Positions 26,631-35,507 are shown, counted from the stretch's first letter. The stretch is DNA of 64,000 nucleotides from Agromyces sp. SYSU T00194 (GCF_040496035.1 NZ_JBEPJZ010000001.1:124001-188000); one strand, 5' to 3'. Numbers and translations are program-made. The notes: generated by a model not told the origin, from the sequence alone.

Positions 26631-28130
26631 GTGAGCCCCCTGATACCCGCACGCTCGCTGCACCGGCAGAGCGACGCCCGGCTGGTCGAGCGCGCCCGCG
26701 AGGGCGACCGCGACGCGTTCGGCGAGCTCTTCCGCCGCCACGCCTCCGCCGGGGTGACGGTCGCCCGCTCCTTCTCCACGCTCGATCCCGACGACCTCGT
26801 CGCCGAGGCCTTCGCGCGCATCTACGACGCCGTGCTCGCCGGCGGCGGGCCCCGCGGGGCGTTCCGCCCGTACCTGTTCACGACCATCCGCAACACCGCG
26901 GCCAGCTGGGGCCGGCGCGACCACGAGCTGCTCGTCGACGACCTCGACGCGCACGCCGACCCCGCCACCGACGAGCACGCCGCGCTGAGCGCCCTCGACC
27001 GCGGGCTCACCGCCCGCGCGTTCCGCTCGCTGCCGACCCGGTGGCAGGAGGTGCTCTGGTACTGCGAGGTCGAGCAGATGGCCCCGCGCGAGGTCGCGCC
27101 GCTGCTCGGCATGTCGGCCAACGCGACCGCCGCCCTCGCCTACCGCGCGCGCGAGGGACTGCGCCAGGCGTGGATCAACGTGCACCTGCAGGAGTCTGAC
27201 CCCGACACCGACTGCGGCTGGACCGTCGAACGCCTCGGCGCCTACGCACGCGGCCGGCTCGGCGCACGCGACCGGGAGCGGCTCGACGAGCACCTGGACG
27301 ACTGCGCGCGCTGCACGATCGTCGCGGTCGAGGCGCACGAGGTGGGCTCGCGGCTCGCGATGGTGCTGCTGCCGCTCACCGCGGGGGTGACCGGCGCGAC
27401 GGCGTACGCCGGCTGGCTGCAGGCCGGAGCGCCGGCGACGGTCGTCGCGCTGGGCGCGGGAGCCGGCTCCGCGGCCGGGTCATCGACGGGCTCGGGATCG
27501 GGCGTGAGCGGCGGCGCGATCGCGGGCACCGCGATCGGCACGGCCGCGGTGGCCGCGTCGGTGGTCGCCGCCGTCGCCCTCGGCCCCGCGCTGGTCGGGG
27601 AGACGGATGCCACGAGCGCCGCCCCCGCCGCGGTGGTCGCCGCACCCGACGTGGCCGGCGAGGACGCGAGCGACGACGGATCGGCGCCGGGGCCGGCACC
27701 CATCGAGGAGCTCGTCGAACAGACGCCCGACGCGAGCGACCCGCGCGCGACCGAGGAGCCCGAGCCCGACGAGGCGGACGATGCGGACGGCGCCCCAGAG
27801 GCGACCCCCGATGCCGCGCCCGCACCGTCACCCGAGACGGTCGCACCCGCTCCCCCGCCCACCGAGGACGCCGCCGACGAGCCGGTCGCCGCCGACACCC
27901 CGACCGTGTCGGTGCAGCTGTCGGGCGGCGTGCTGCACGACCTGGCGGTCACCGGCCTGCCCGGCGCGACCGTCGCGATCCTGGTCGACGGGCAGCTCGC
28001 CCAGCTCCTGGTGCTCGACGCGGACGGCACGAGCGAGACGATCCCCCACTGGATCGTCGGCCCGCACGTGGAGCTGGCGGCGGCTTACGTCGTCGACGGC
28101 GCGCTCGGCACGGCGGTGCCGATCGGCTGA
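26631..28130 (+). CDS. ECF-type sigma factor fused to an anti-sigma-like zinc finger, membrane helix and extracytoplasmic tail
   Basis: A 499-residue chimera. Residues 13-95 are sigma region 2 (DAFGELFRRHA, LDPDDLVAEAFARIYDAV, FRPYLFTTIRNTA). Residues 115-185 are region 4 (LPTRWQEVLWYCEVEQMAPREVAPLLGMS). Residues 196-230 contain an anti-sigma zinc finger H221-x3-C225-x2-C228. A hydrophobic stretch near 300-323 follows a Gly/Ser/Ala-rich linker and should span the membrane. The outer part is an acidic Pro/Asp/Glu-rich stalk (325-420) and a small beta-like end. It resembles ECF classes with a self-inhibiting tail. GTG start. The last 46 nt overlap the convergent MFS gene. Confidence 0.82.
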   Translation: MSPLIPARSLHRQSDARLVERAREGDRDAFGELFRRHASAGVTVARSFSTLDPDDLVAEAFARIYDAVLAGGGPRGAFRPYLFTTIRNTAASWGRRDHELLVDDLDAHADPATDEHAALSALDRGLTARAFRSLPTRWQEVLWYCEVEQMAPREVAPLLGMSANATAALAYRAREGLRQAWINVHLQESDPDTDCGWTVERLGAYARGRLGARDRERLDEHLDDCARCTIVAVEAHEVGSRLAMVLLPLTAGVTGATAYAGWLQAGAPATVVALGAGAGSAAGSSTGSGSGVSGGAIAGTAIGTAAVAASVVAAVALGPALVGETDATSAAPAAVVAAPDVAGEDASDDGSAPGPAPIEELVEQTPDASDPRATEEPEPDEADDADGAPEATPDAAPAPSPETVAPAPPPTEDAADEPVAADTPTVSVQLSGGVLHDLAVTGLPGATVAILVDGQLAQLLVLDADGTSETIPHWIVGPHVELAAAYVVDGALGTAVPIG

Positions 28131-29368
28131 CGCCGAGCGCGGAGCACGGGCGCCAGCACGGCGCCGACCGCCGCGAGCAGCACGACCGCGAACGCGAACG
28201 GCAGCGCGACGACGCCGAGCCCGCCGTAGAGCAGTGCGCCGACCATGGCGCCGCCCCCGATGCCGATGTTGAACGCCGTCGTGTAGAGCGCGCTCGCGAC
28301 GTCGCGGATGCGCGGCGACGCGCTCTGCAGCAGTCGGGTCTGCAGCAGCGGCGGGATCGCCCCGAACGCGACGCCCCACAGCGCGAATGCGACGAGCGCG
28401 AGCGCGGTCGCGCCCTGCGCGAGCACGATGCCGACGACGGCGACCGCGGCGACCACCATGGCCCCGACCAGCCCGGCCGTGGGCCGGCGCCCGAGCACCG
28501 AGCCCGCGAGCACGAGCCCGACCGCGCCGGCGATGCCGTAGACGAACAGCAGCGGACCGACGCTCGCGGAGCGCACGCCGACGACGTCGGTGAGCAGGGG
28601 CGCGACGTACGTGTAGACGGCGTACTGCCCGATCATCGTGAGCGCGGTCACGACGCAGACCGCGAGCACCGCGGGCACGGTGGCGTCGCGGAGCGCGGGG
28701 CGCTCGGCGACCGACCCGGCGGGCTCCGCGGCCCGCTCGGCAGAGGCGGCGCCGTCGGACGCGGCATCGTCGGCCTCGGCGACGGGCAGCACGGCCCGCA
28801 CGAGCACCGCGCCGAGCGCCGTGAGCACGCCCACCAGCAGGAACGCGGTGCGCCAGCCGGCCGCCTGGCCGAGCGACGTGGCCAGCGGCACGCCGAGCAC
28901 GAGCGCCACGGTGCCGCCGCCGAGCACGACGGCGACGGCGCGGCCGACGAGCTCGCGCGGCACGAGGCGCGCGGCGTACGCCGCGACGAGCGCCCAGAAC
29001 ACGCCGTGCGCGAGGCCGCCGACGATGCGCGAGCCCACGACCCACGCGTAGTCGGGCGAGATCGCGGTGAGGAACTGCGCACCCGCGAGCACGCCGAGCG
29101 CGATCACGAGGAGCCGGCGGCGCGGCATGCGCTGGGTGAGCGCGGTCAGCGGCGCGCTGGTCGCGACCACGGTGAACGCGAACACGGTGACGAGCAGCCC
29201 GATCGACGGCTCGGGCACGAGCAGGTCGGCGCTCATCTCGGGCAGGAGACCCGCGGGGAGCATCTCGCCGGTGATGGAGAGGAAGACCGCGGCCCCGAGC
29301 ACGGCGAGCGGGGTCCACGGGAAGGCGCGCGAGCGCGCGCGAACGGATACGGATTCGGTGGCAGTCAT
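28085..29368 (-). CDS. MFS transporter, DHA1-like drug efflux type
   Basis: A 427-residue major facilitator protein with 12 predicted spans. Typical parts are TGEMLPAGLLPEMSADL in TM1, the LTQRMPRRRLLVIALGVL loop 2-3 motif A region, SRIVGGLAHGVFWALV (TM4) and LGGGTVALVLGVPLATSLGQAAGWRTAF (TM5, motif C). A charged linker at about 205-235 joins the two halves. The likely role is proton-coupled export of small toxic molecules or sugars. The stop lies inside the end of the convergent sigma gene. No strong ribosome-binding site precedes the ATG. Confidence 0.87.
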   Translation of the reverse strand: MTATESVSVRARSRAFPWTPLAVLGAAVFLSITGEMLPAGLLPEMSADLLVPEPSIGLLVTVFAFTVVATSAPLTALTQRMPRRRLLVIALGVLAGAQFLTAISPDYAWVVGSRIVGGLAHGVFWALVAAYAARLVPRELVGRAVAVVLGGGTVALVLGVPLATSLGQAAGWRTAFLLVGVLTALGAVLVRAVLPVAEADDAASDGAASAERAAEPAGSVAERPALRDATVPAVLAVCVVTALTMIGQYAVYTYVAPLLTDVVGVRSASVGPLLFVYGIAGAVGLVLAGSVLGRRPTAGLVGAMVVAAVAVVGIVLAQGATALALVAFALWGVAFGAIPPLLQTRLLQSASPRIRDVASALYTTAFNIGIGGGAMVGALLYGGLGVVALPFAFAVVLLAAVGAVLAPVLRARRQPIGTAVPSAPSTT

Positions 29369-29493
29369 GGTGCAGCTGTCCCGACGGCGTTCCCCGCCGG
29401 CGGCATGTCCACGCGGGCGGGTCGACTACGCGCTGTTGTGCGCGCCCAGGGCCGACGGTGACCGTCGACCGCGGGCCAGTCTACCCGATGCCA

Positions 29494-29499
29494 TATCCT
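29494..29499 (+). promoter_or_regulatory. -10 box of purU (leaderless)
   Basis: TATCCT is 6 nt before the GTG at 29506, so the transcript probably begins on the start codon. Confidence 0.6.
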
Positions 29500-29505
29500 T
29501 GCCGG

Positions 29506-30396
29506 GTGAACAGCGCGCCTGACGCACCCGAGCACGTGGCATCCGAACACCTGCACCACTGGGTCCTCTCCTTCGTCTGCACCGACGGGCCCGGCATCGT
29601 GCACGCCGTGAGCGGGGCGATCGTCGCGGCGCGCGGCAACATCACCGAGAGCCAGCAGTTCGCGAGCCTCGACACGGGCCGCTTCTTCATGCGCCTCCAG
29701 GTCGAGTCGCCCGCCGGCCGCGACGAGTTCGCCGAGGCGCTCGCCCCGGTCGTCGCGCGCTTCGACATGGACTGGCGCCTCGACGAGGTCGGCCGCCCCT
29801 CGCGCACGCTCGTGCTCGCCTCGACGGCCGGCCACTGCGTGAACGACCTGCTCTTCCGCCAGCGCGCCGGCCAGCTGCCGGTCGAGATCCCGCTCGTGCT
29901 CTCCAACCACGGCACCCTCCGCGACCTGGTCGACTTCTACGGCGTGCCGTTCGAGTCGCTGCCGGTGACGGATGCCGCCTCGAAGGCCGCGTTCGAGGCC
30001 CGCGTGCTGCAGGCCGTCGACGAGCACGACATCGAGTTGGTCGTGCTCGCGCGCTACATGCAGATCCTCAGCCCCGAGCTCTGCGCCGCGCTCGAGGGGC
30101 GTTGCATCAACATCCACCACTCGTTCCTGCCCGGCTTCAAGGGCGCGAACCCCTACCGCCAGGCGCACGCGCGCGGCGTGAAGCTGATCGGCGCGACGGC
30201 CCACTTCGTCACGAGCGACCTCGACGAGGGCCCCATCATCGAGCAGAACGTCGTGCGCGTCGACCACAGCCGCACGCCGTCCGAGCTCGTCGCGATCGGG
30301 CAGGACGAGGAGAGCCGCACGCTCACCCAGGCCGTGAAGTGGTTCGCCGAGCACCGCGTGCTGCTCGACGGGGCCCGCACGATCATCTTCCGCTGA
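29506..30396 (+). CDS. purU: formyltetrahydrofolate deformylase
   Basis: A 296-residue enzyme that hydrolyses 10-formyl-THF to formate and THF, keeping the one-carbon pool in balance. It has an N-terminal ACT domain (WVLSFVCTDGPGIVHAVSGAIVAARGNI, residues 15-90) and a C-terminal formyltransferase-type domain with IPLVLSNHGTLRDLV, VLARYMQILS, the INIHHSFLPGFKGANPYRQA loop with the catalytic histidine and GATAHFVTSDLDEGPII. GTG start at 29506 with a leaderless promoter. The formate it releases could be linked to the FdhD-type oxidoreductase locus, but this is speculative. Confidence 0.95.
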   Translation: MNSAPDAPEHVASEHLHHWVLSFVCTDGPGIVHAVSGAIVAARGNITESQQFASLDTGRFFMRLQVESPAGRDEFAEALAPVVARFDMDWRLDEVGRPSRTLVLASTAGHCVNDLLFRQRAGQLPVEIPLVLSNHGTLRDLVDFYGVPFESLPVTDAASKAAFEARVLQAVDEHDIELVVLARYMQILSPELCAALEGRCINIHHSFLPGFKGANPYRQAHARGVKLIGATAHFVTSDLDEGPIIEQNVVRVDHSRTPSELVAIGQDEESRTLTQAVKWFAEHRVLLDGARTIIFR

Positions 30397-30402
30397 GGAA
30401 CG

Positions 30403-30408
30403 TAGAAT
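30403..30408 (+). promoter_or_regulatory. -10 box of the YrdB-like gene (leaderless)
   Basis: TAGAAT is 6 nt before the GTG at 30415, in the 18-nt gap after purU. This is a close match to TATAAT. Confidence 0.6.
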
Positions 30409-30414
30409 CGTGCG

Positions 30415-30774
30415 GTGAGCGAGTCACCGAACACCCCCGCCATCGGCCCGAACGACATCGTGCGCTTCTTCCTCGAGCTCTTCGCGTTCGTGTCGCTCGG
30501 CATCTGGGGGTTCCTCGCCTGGCCGCTGCCGTGGCCGGGCGTGCTGATCGGCATCGGGGCACCCGCCCTCGCCATCTTGGCCTGGGCGCTGTTCGTGTCG
30601 CCGAAGGCGGTGTTCCGGGTCGACGTGTTCGGCCGCACGCTCGTCGAGCTCGCGGTCATGCTCTCGGCGGCGCTCGCCTGGTGGGGCCTCGGGCAGCCGA
30701 TCGTCGCGGTCGTGTTCACGATCGTCGCGACGGTCAGCGGCATCCTGCACGGGCGCAGGCAGCTCGCCGACTGA
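30415..30774 (+). CDS. YrdB-family (DUF2568) small membrane protein
   Basis: A 119-residue integral membrane protein with four hydrophobic segments. The start FFLELFAFVSLGIWGFLAWPLPWPG and the middle WALFVSPKAVFRVDVFGRTLVELAVML match the YrdB family of unknown function. A short polar C-terminus ends HGRRQLAD. GTG start, leaderless promoter just after purU. Confidence 0.82.
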   Translation: MSESPNTPAIGPNDIVRFFLELFAFVSLGIWGFLAWPLPWPGVLIGIGAPALAILAWALFVSPKAVFRVDVFGRTLVELAVMLSAALAWWGLGQPIVAVVFTIVATVSGILHGRRQLAD

Positions 30775-30839
30775 CGGGCGCTCCCGCCGGGCAGGGCGGG
30801 CGGATGCCGCGGGGTAACCCGCGCGAAACGGCTGCGGCG

Positions 30840-30845
30840 TAGCAT
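30840..30845 (+). promoter_or_regulatory. -10 box of the dioxygenase gene (leaderless)
   Basis: TAGCAT lies 7 nt before the ATG at 30853. Confidence 0.5.
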
Positions 30846-30852
30846 CCGGCAC

Positions 30853-31914
30853 ATGCCCTTCACCGTTCCCGTGGTCGACATCACGCCCTACGTCGCTGCC
30901 GGCGACGACGCGGCCCGCGCCGAGGTGGCCGCGGCGATCGACGTCGCCTGCCGCGAGGTCGGGTTCATCCAGATCCTCGGCCACGGTATCCCCGCGCACG
31001 TCACCGACGGGCTCGCCGACGCCCTGGACGAGTTCTTCGGGCTCGCGCCCGAGGTCAAGCGCGGCTACCGCACGCCCGCGGGCATCAACCGGGGCTACGC
31101 GCCGCCCAAGACCGAGTCGCTGAGCCTCAGCCTCGGCGTCGAGAGCGCGAACCGCATGAACGACTTCTTCGAGGCGTTCAACGTCGGGCTCGCCGCGAGC
31201 GACTTCCCCGGCGTCGACGTCGACCCGGTGCACTACGCCGAGAACACCTGGCCCGACCCGGACGCGCCGGGTTTCCGCCCGCAGGTCGAGGCGTACTTCG
31301 CGGAGGCCGGCCGGGTCGCGCGCACCATGACCCGCATCTTCGCCGATGCGCTCGGCGTCGACCACGAGGTCTTCGCCACCCGCACCGACCACTCGCTCGA
31401 CGTGCTGCGCATGAACAACTACGCGCTGCCCGCGGGCACCGACGTGCGGCTCGACGGCGACCTCACGGGCATGGGCGAGCACACCGACTACGGCATCGTC
31501 ACCGTGCTCTGGGCCGACCGCGTGCGCGGCCTGCAGGTGCTGGGCGCCGACGGCGGCTGGCACGACGTGTCGCCCGACCCCGGGGCGCTGCTCATCAACC
31601 TCGGCGACCTGACGGCCCGCTGGACCAACGAGCGCTGGATGTCGACGCTGCACCGGGTGAAGCCGCCCGTCATCGACGGCACGATCGAGCGCCGGCGCAG
31701 CGCCGCGTACTTCCACGACGGCAACGCCGACGCCCTGATCGCGGCCATCCCGACGACCGTGCCGGCGGGCGAGGAGCCCCTCTACCCGCCGATCACGGTC
31801 GGCGACCACATCGCCGCGAAGCTCGCCGGATCGCGCGAGGGGCGGCGGAACACCGCGGGCCGGGAGACGGCCCGGGTGCTCGCCGCCCGCGATGCGGGCG
31901 GCGAGCCGTACTGA
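30853..31914 (+). CDS. isopenicillin N synthase-family Fe(II)/2-oxoglutarate-dependent oxygenase
   Basis: A 353-residue double-stranded beta-helix oxygenase. An N-terminal DIOX_N-type region (VPVVDITPYV, REVGFIQILGHGIP) leads to the iron triad: H and D in MGEHTDYGIVT, and the distal His in STLHRVKPP. The 2-oxoglutarate-binding Arg and Ser lie in RRRSAAYF. The family includes IPNS, gibberellin and flavonoid oxidases and many bacterial members of unknown substrate. No biosynthetic neighbours point to one; it stands alone with a leaderless promoter. Confidence 0.88.
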   Translation: MPFTVPVVDITPYVAAGDDAARAEVAAAIDVACREVGFIQILGHGIPAHVTDGLADALDEFFGLAPEVKRGYRTPAGINRGYAPPKTESLSLSLGVESANRMNDFFEAFNVGLAASDFPGVDVDPVHYAENTWPDPDAPGFRPQVEAYFAEAGRVARTMTRIFADALGVDHEVFATRTDHSLDVLRMNNYALPAGTDVRLDGDLTGMGEHTDYGIVTVLWADRVRGLQVLGADGGWHDVSPDPGALLINLGDLTARWTNERWMSTLHRVKPPVIDGTIERRRSAAYFHDGNADALIAAIPTTVPAGEEPLYPPITVGDHIAAKLAGSREGRRNTAGRETARVLAARDAGGEPY

Positions 31915-31918
31915 GCGC

Positions 31919-32998
31919 TCAGGCGGGAACGCGCTCGGGCTCGGCCACGGGGTCGTCCTCGTGCGCGGCCTCCGCGTCGGACTCGGCGCCGCCCGCCGTG
32001 CGGAAGTGGCCGACCACCGAGAGCACGAGCCCCACGACCGCCCAGCCCGTGAGCACGAGCAGCGGGAACGCGGTGTCGGCGCTCGGGAAGTAGTTCACGT
32101 CGCGCAGCAGGGTCGCACCGGCGCCCGGCGGGAACCACTGGCCGACCTCGCCCCACGGAGCGGGCAGGAACTCCTTCGGCACCGCCGCCGACGAGATCGG
32201 GTTCGCCACGAGCAGGATGGTCAGCGCGCCGAGGCCGAGCCCCGCGCGGCCGAGCAGCGCCGACATGCCGGTGATGAACGCCGAGACGGCGAGCAGCGTG
32301 AGTGCGATGGCACCGGCGTTCGGCCAGTAGTCGCCCGGGAGCGAGCCGAACCAGCCGCCGAGGATGCCGGCCAGCGCCAGCCCCGCGCCACCCGAGTAGA
32401 CGACGACCGCGAGCACCCGGCGCAGGGCGCCGATGACGGCGAAGGTGATGGCGATGCCGCCGATCATGCCGCCGAGCACGAGCGGGAACATGGCGCTCGC
32501 GAGCCCCGTGCCGCGCGGGTCGGTGTCTGCCAGCGGCACGACGTCCGTGACGGTCACCTCGATCGTCGGCACGGTGTCGAGGCCCTGCGCCTGTGCCGCC
32601 GCGGCGGCCTGGGCGTTGGCGGCCTGCTGCAGCTGGGCGGCGGCGCCGCCGAGCAGCTGCGCGACCGCCGCGCTGGCGGCCGACGAGGTGAGCACCTCGG
32701 GCTGCTGGCCGAGGACGATCGCGCCGTAGACCTCGCGCGCCTCGATGGCCTCCACTGCCTCGTCGCGATCGGCGACCTCGGTGAACGCGATGGCGTCGGG
32801 CTGCGCGTCGCCCAGCCCGGCCTCGATCTGCGCGACGGCCTCCGCGGGCCCGGCGATGGCGACCGGCAGGTCGCGCGGCTCGGCCGTGACCGACGGCCAC
32901 GAGAATGCGAGCACGATCACCGCCACGGCCGCGACGAGCGCCGCCGCGAGGACGAGCACGCGCGCGAGCGGCGTGTGCGGGGTTCGGGTGTCGGACAT
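31919..32998 (-). CDS. multi-pass membrane protein, ABC-2/YhgE-like permease
   Basis: A 359-residue protein with one N-terminal span (residues 12-30), an extracytoplasmic region of about 130 residues rich in Ala/Gln (a likely coiled coil near QLQQAANAQAAAAAQAQ), then six hydrophobic spans with a PISSAAVPKEFLPAPWG loop. The layout resembles YhgE/Pip and ABC-2 exporter permeases. No ATPase is adjacent. AGGAGG precedes the ATG at 32998. It is divergent from a TetR gene with two operator-like dyads between, the usual arrangement of a repressor and its efflux target. Confidence 0.8.
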   Translation of the reverse strand: MSDTRTPHTPLARVLVLAAALVAAVAVIVLAFSWPSVTAEPRDLPVAIAGPAEAVAQIEAGLGDAQPDAIAFTEVADRDEAVEAIEAREVYGAIVLGQQPEVLTSSAASAAVAQLLGGAAAQLQQAANAQAAAAAQAQGLDTVPTIEVTVTDVVPLADTDPRGTGLASAMFPLVLGGMIGGIAITFAVIGALRRVLAVVVYSGGAGLALAGILGGWFGSLPGDYWPNAGAIALTLLAVSAFITGMSALLGRAGLGLGALTILLVANPISSAAVPKEFLPAPWGEVGQWFPPGAGATLLRDVNYFPSADTAFPLLVLTGWAVVGLVLSVVGHFRTAGGAESDAEAAHEDDPVAEPERVPA

Positions 32999-33056
32999 GG
33001 TTCCTCCTGTGCGGGTGCGCACGGCGCCGCCGTGGGTTGCTGTGCGTGTGCTGTAA

Positions 33057-33070
33057 AACGAACATTCGTT
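33057..33070. promoter_or_regulatory. TetR operator candidate 1
   Basis: AACGAA-CA-TTCGTT is a perfect 6-bp dyad in the divergent gap. With one mismatch it extends by two bases on each side. It resembles the second site at 33107-33118 (both have AACG/CGTT cores). Confidence 0.55.
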
Positions 33071-33106
33071 CTTTATCAGGATGCGCGCATCGCCTACGCT
33101 TGTCAA

Positions 33107-33118
33107 GAACGGTCGTTC
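33107..33118. promoter_or_regulatory. TetR operator candidate 2
   Basis: GAACG-GT-CGTTC is a perfect 5-bp dyad 34 nt upstream of the TetR start. It shares the AACG core with the site at 33057-33070. Confidence 0.5.
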
Positions 33119-33151
33119 GGTTTGCGCGACCGGCGAGGATCAGGGGGCGCG

Positions 33152-33745
33152 ATGCCGAAGGTGACCGAGGCCTACCGCGAGGCCCGGCGCGACGAGATCG
33201 CCGCCGCGGCGCTGCGGTGCTTCGCGCAGAAGGGCTACCGGGGCACCTCGATGGCCGACATCATCGCCGAGTCCGGCCTCTCGGCCGGCGCCATCTACGG
33301 GCACTACGCGGGCAAGCGCGAGCTCTTCCGCGCGGTGACCGAGCGCGTGCTCGCCGCGCGGCGCGACGACCTCGCCCGCGCGGAGGCGGGCGGCCGTGCC
33401 CTCTCCCCCGGCGAGACGATCGCCACGCTCCTGCGCGGCATGGTCTCCGAGCCGTTCGCGCCGTCGGTCATGATCCAGATGTGGTCGGAGGCGGCGATCG
33501 ACGACGAGCTGCGCGAGGTCGTCGACGGCATCCTCGCGCTCGTGCGCGACACCGTGCGCGAGCACATCGCCGCCTGGGTCGCCGAGGACCCGGCGCGCGG
33601 CGGCGACGACCCCGCCGGCTACGTCGACCGGCTCACCCCGGTCGCGATGGGCCTCGCCCCGGGGTTCATGATCCAGCGCGCGCTGAGCGACGGGTTCGAC
33701 GAGGAGGCGTACCTCGAGATGCTGCCCGAGGTGCTGCCGCACTGA
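33152..33745 (+). CDS. TetR-family transcriptional repressor
   Basis: A 197-residue regulator. The DNA-binding region is EIAAAALRCFAQKGYRGTSMADIIAESGLSAGAIYGHYAGKRELF (residues about 15-60), a textbook TetR helix-turn-helix. The C-terminal half has a ligand pocket of unknown specificity. The frame stays open far upstream, but ATG 33152 with GGGGG a few bases before it begins the family N-terminus. It should repress itself and the divergent permease. Confidence 0.9.
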   Translation: MPKVTEAYREARRDEIAAAALRCFAQKGYRGTSMADIIAESGLSAGAIYGHYAGKRELFRAVTERVLAARRDDLARAEAGGRALSPGETIATLLRGMVSEPFAPSVMIQMWSEAAIDDELREVVDGILALVRDTVREHIAAWVAEDPARGGDDPAGYVDRLTPVAMGLAPGFMIQRALSDGFDEEAYLEMLPEVLPH

Positions 33746-33808
33746 ATCGGTGGAGCGGCGATCGGCGACCGCGGCGACGCCGGCACGCCGACCCCACGTC
33801 GCATCCGC

Positions 33809-34594
33809 TCAGATGCCCTGCCAGGCGGGCTTGTGCGCCCACGCGTGCCGGTAGTACGACAGGTTCGCCAGCTGCGACGCGGCCGCCTCGTCGACGATCA
33901 CGGTGGTGTGCGGATGCAGCTGGATGGCCGAACCCGGCTGGCTCGACGTGACCGGCCCCTCGACCGCCGCGGCGATCGCGTCGGCCTTGGCCTCGCCGAA
34001 CGCCAGCAGCAGCAGGTGCCGGGCGCGCAGGATCGTGCCGAGGCCCTGCGTGATGCAGTGCATGGGCACGTCGTCGGGCGAGTCGAAGAAGCGCGCGTTG
34101 TCGGCGCGGGTCGGCTCGGTCAGCGTCTTCACGCGCGTGAGCGACGCGAACGACGAGCCCGGCTCGTTGAAGCCGATGTGGCCCGTGCGGCCGATGCCGA
34201 GGATCTGCACGTCGACGCCGCCCGCGGCCTCGATGGCCGCCTCGTAGTCGTCGCCCGCGGTCTCGATGCCGTCGGGCGAGCCGTTCGGCACGTGGATCAG
34301 TTCGGGCGTGAGCCCCAGCGGCTCGACCACCTCGCGCGCGATGACCGCGCGGTAGCTCTCCGGATGCCCCTCGGGCAGCCCCACGTACTCGTCGAGCGCG
34401 AACCCGCGCACGCGCGAGACGTCGACCGCATCCGCCGCGATGCGCGCCGCGAGCGCACGGTAGCTCGCGAGCGGCGTCGAGCCCGTGGCGAGCCCGAGCA
34501 CGGCGTCGGGCCGACGGGCGATGGTGGCGAGGAGGGTGTCGGCGACGAGCGCGCCGGCCTCCTCCTCGCTGCGGACGATGACGACTTCAGCCAT
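33809..34594 (-). CDS. nagB: glucosamine-6-phosphate deaminase
   Basis: A 261-residue isomerase-deaminase that makes fructose-6-P and ammonia from glucosamine-6-P. Signature parts are LGLATGSTPLASYRALAAR, FALDEYVGLPEGHPESYRAVI with the catalytic aspartate, the ILGIGRTGHIGFNEPGSSF loop and a C-terminal SYYRHAW. It is the last gene of the amino-sugar operon, and its ATG overlaps the ROK kinase stop by 8 nt. Confidence 0.96.
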   Translation of the reverse strand: MAEVVIVRSEEEAGALVADTLLATIARRPDAVLGLATGSTPLASYRALAARIAADAVDVSRVRGFALDEYVGLPEGHPESYRAVIAREVVEPLGLTPELIHVPNGSPDGIETAGDDYEAAIEAAGGVDVQILGIGRTGHIGFNEPGSSFASLTRVKTLTEPTRADNARFFDSPDDVPMHCITQGLGTILRARHLLLLAFGEAKADAIAAAVEGPVTSSQPGSAIQLHPHTTVIVDEAAASQLANLSYYRHAWAHKPAWQGI

Positions 34595-35507
34595 GATCAG
34601 CCTCTCCGACGAGTGCGGCGCCGACGGCGGCCGCGGGGAAACCGAGCGGGATCACCTGGACCCGCTCCTGGAGGTCGAGCGACGCGAGGAACGGCGAGGC
34701 CGCCGCCTGCTCCGAGAGGATGCCGCGGACGCCCACGAGCAGCCGGTCGCCGAGCGTGCTGAGCCCGCCGCCGATCACGACCAGGTCGGGGTCGGCGGCG
34801 AGCACGAGCAGGCGGACGGCGGAGGCCACCCCGCCGAGGAACGCGTCGCGCACGGCGACCGCACGCGCGTCGCCCCGTTCGGCCGCCGCGAACAGCTCGG
34901 GCGCCGCATGGCCCGACGCCGTCGGCCACCTCCGTGCGAGGGCCGAACCCGACGCGATGGTCTCGAGGCACCCGCGCTGGCCGCAGGCGCACGGCTCCCC
35001 CGCCGGATCGACCGGGACGTGCCCGATCTCGCCCGCCACGCCGTGGCCGCCCCGACGGAGCCGCCCGTCGAGCACGAGGCCCGCCGCGAGCCCCGTGCCG
35101 AGGTTCAGGTACGCCATCGAACGGGCCTGCAGTCCGTCGGCCACGCCGAGGAGGTGATGCGCGCCGAGCGCCGCCGCCTTCACGTCGTTCTCGACCCGCA
35201 CCGGCACGCCGAACTCCGCCGCGAGCCGCGGGCCCAGGTCGAGCCCCTCGAGTCCGAGGTTCACCGCGTGCGCGACGCGCCCGCTGCCGTTGTCGACCGC
35301 CCCCGGGATGCCGATGCCGATCGACGCGAACCCGTCGACGCCCGCACCGGTCAGCTCCCCCATGCGGCGCACGGTGCGCGCGGCCGTCTCGACCACCGCG
35401 TCGGCGCCGAACCCGGTGGGCATGCGCACCTGGTCGCTCAGCTCGCCGTCGGCGCCGATGGCGACCGCGGCCGTCTTCGTGCCGCCGATGTCGATGCCGA
35501 GCCTCAT
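34587..35507 (-). CDS. ROK-family sugar kinase, probably N-acetylglucosamine kinase
   Basis: A 306-residue ROK kinase. The ATP-binding start LGIDIGGTKTAAV, GIGIPGAVDNGSG, the catalytic-base segment VENDVKAAALG, the zinc motif GHVPVDPAGEPCACGQRGCLE (C-x-C-x4-C) and VIGGGLSTLG are all present. Its position between nagZ and nagB suggests GlcNAc as substrate, giving GlcNAc-6-P for NagA; glucose or N-acetylmannosamine remain possible. Starts and stops overlap on both sides, so it is translationally coupled. Confidence 0.88.
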   Translation of the reverse strand: MRLGIDIGGTKTAAVAIGADGELSDQVRMPTGFGADAVVETAARTVRRMGELTGAGVDGFASIGIGIPGAVDNGSGRVAHAVNLGLEGLDLGPRLAAEFGVPVRVENDVKAAALGAHHLLGVADGLQARSMAYLNLGTGLAAGLVLDGRLRRGGHGVAGEIGHVPVDPAGEPCACGQRGCLETIASGSALARRWPTASGHAAPELFAAAERGDARAVAVRDAFLGGVASAVRLLVLAADPDLVVIGGGLSTLGDRLLVGVRGILSEQAAASPFLASLDLQERVQVIPLGFPAAAVGAALVGEADHG

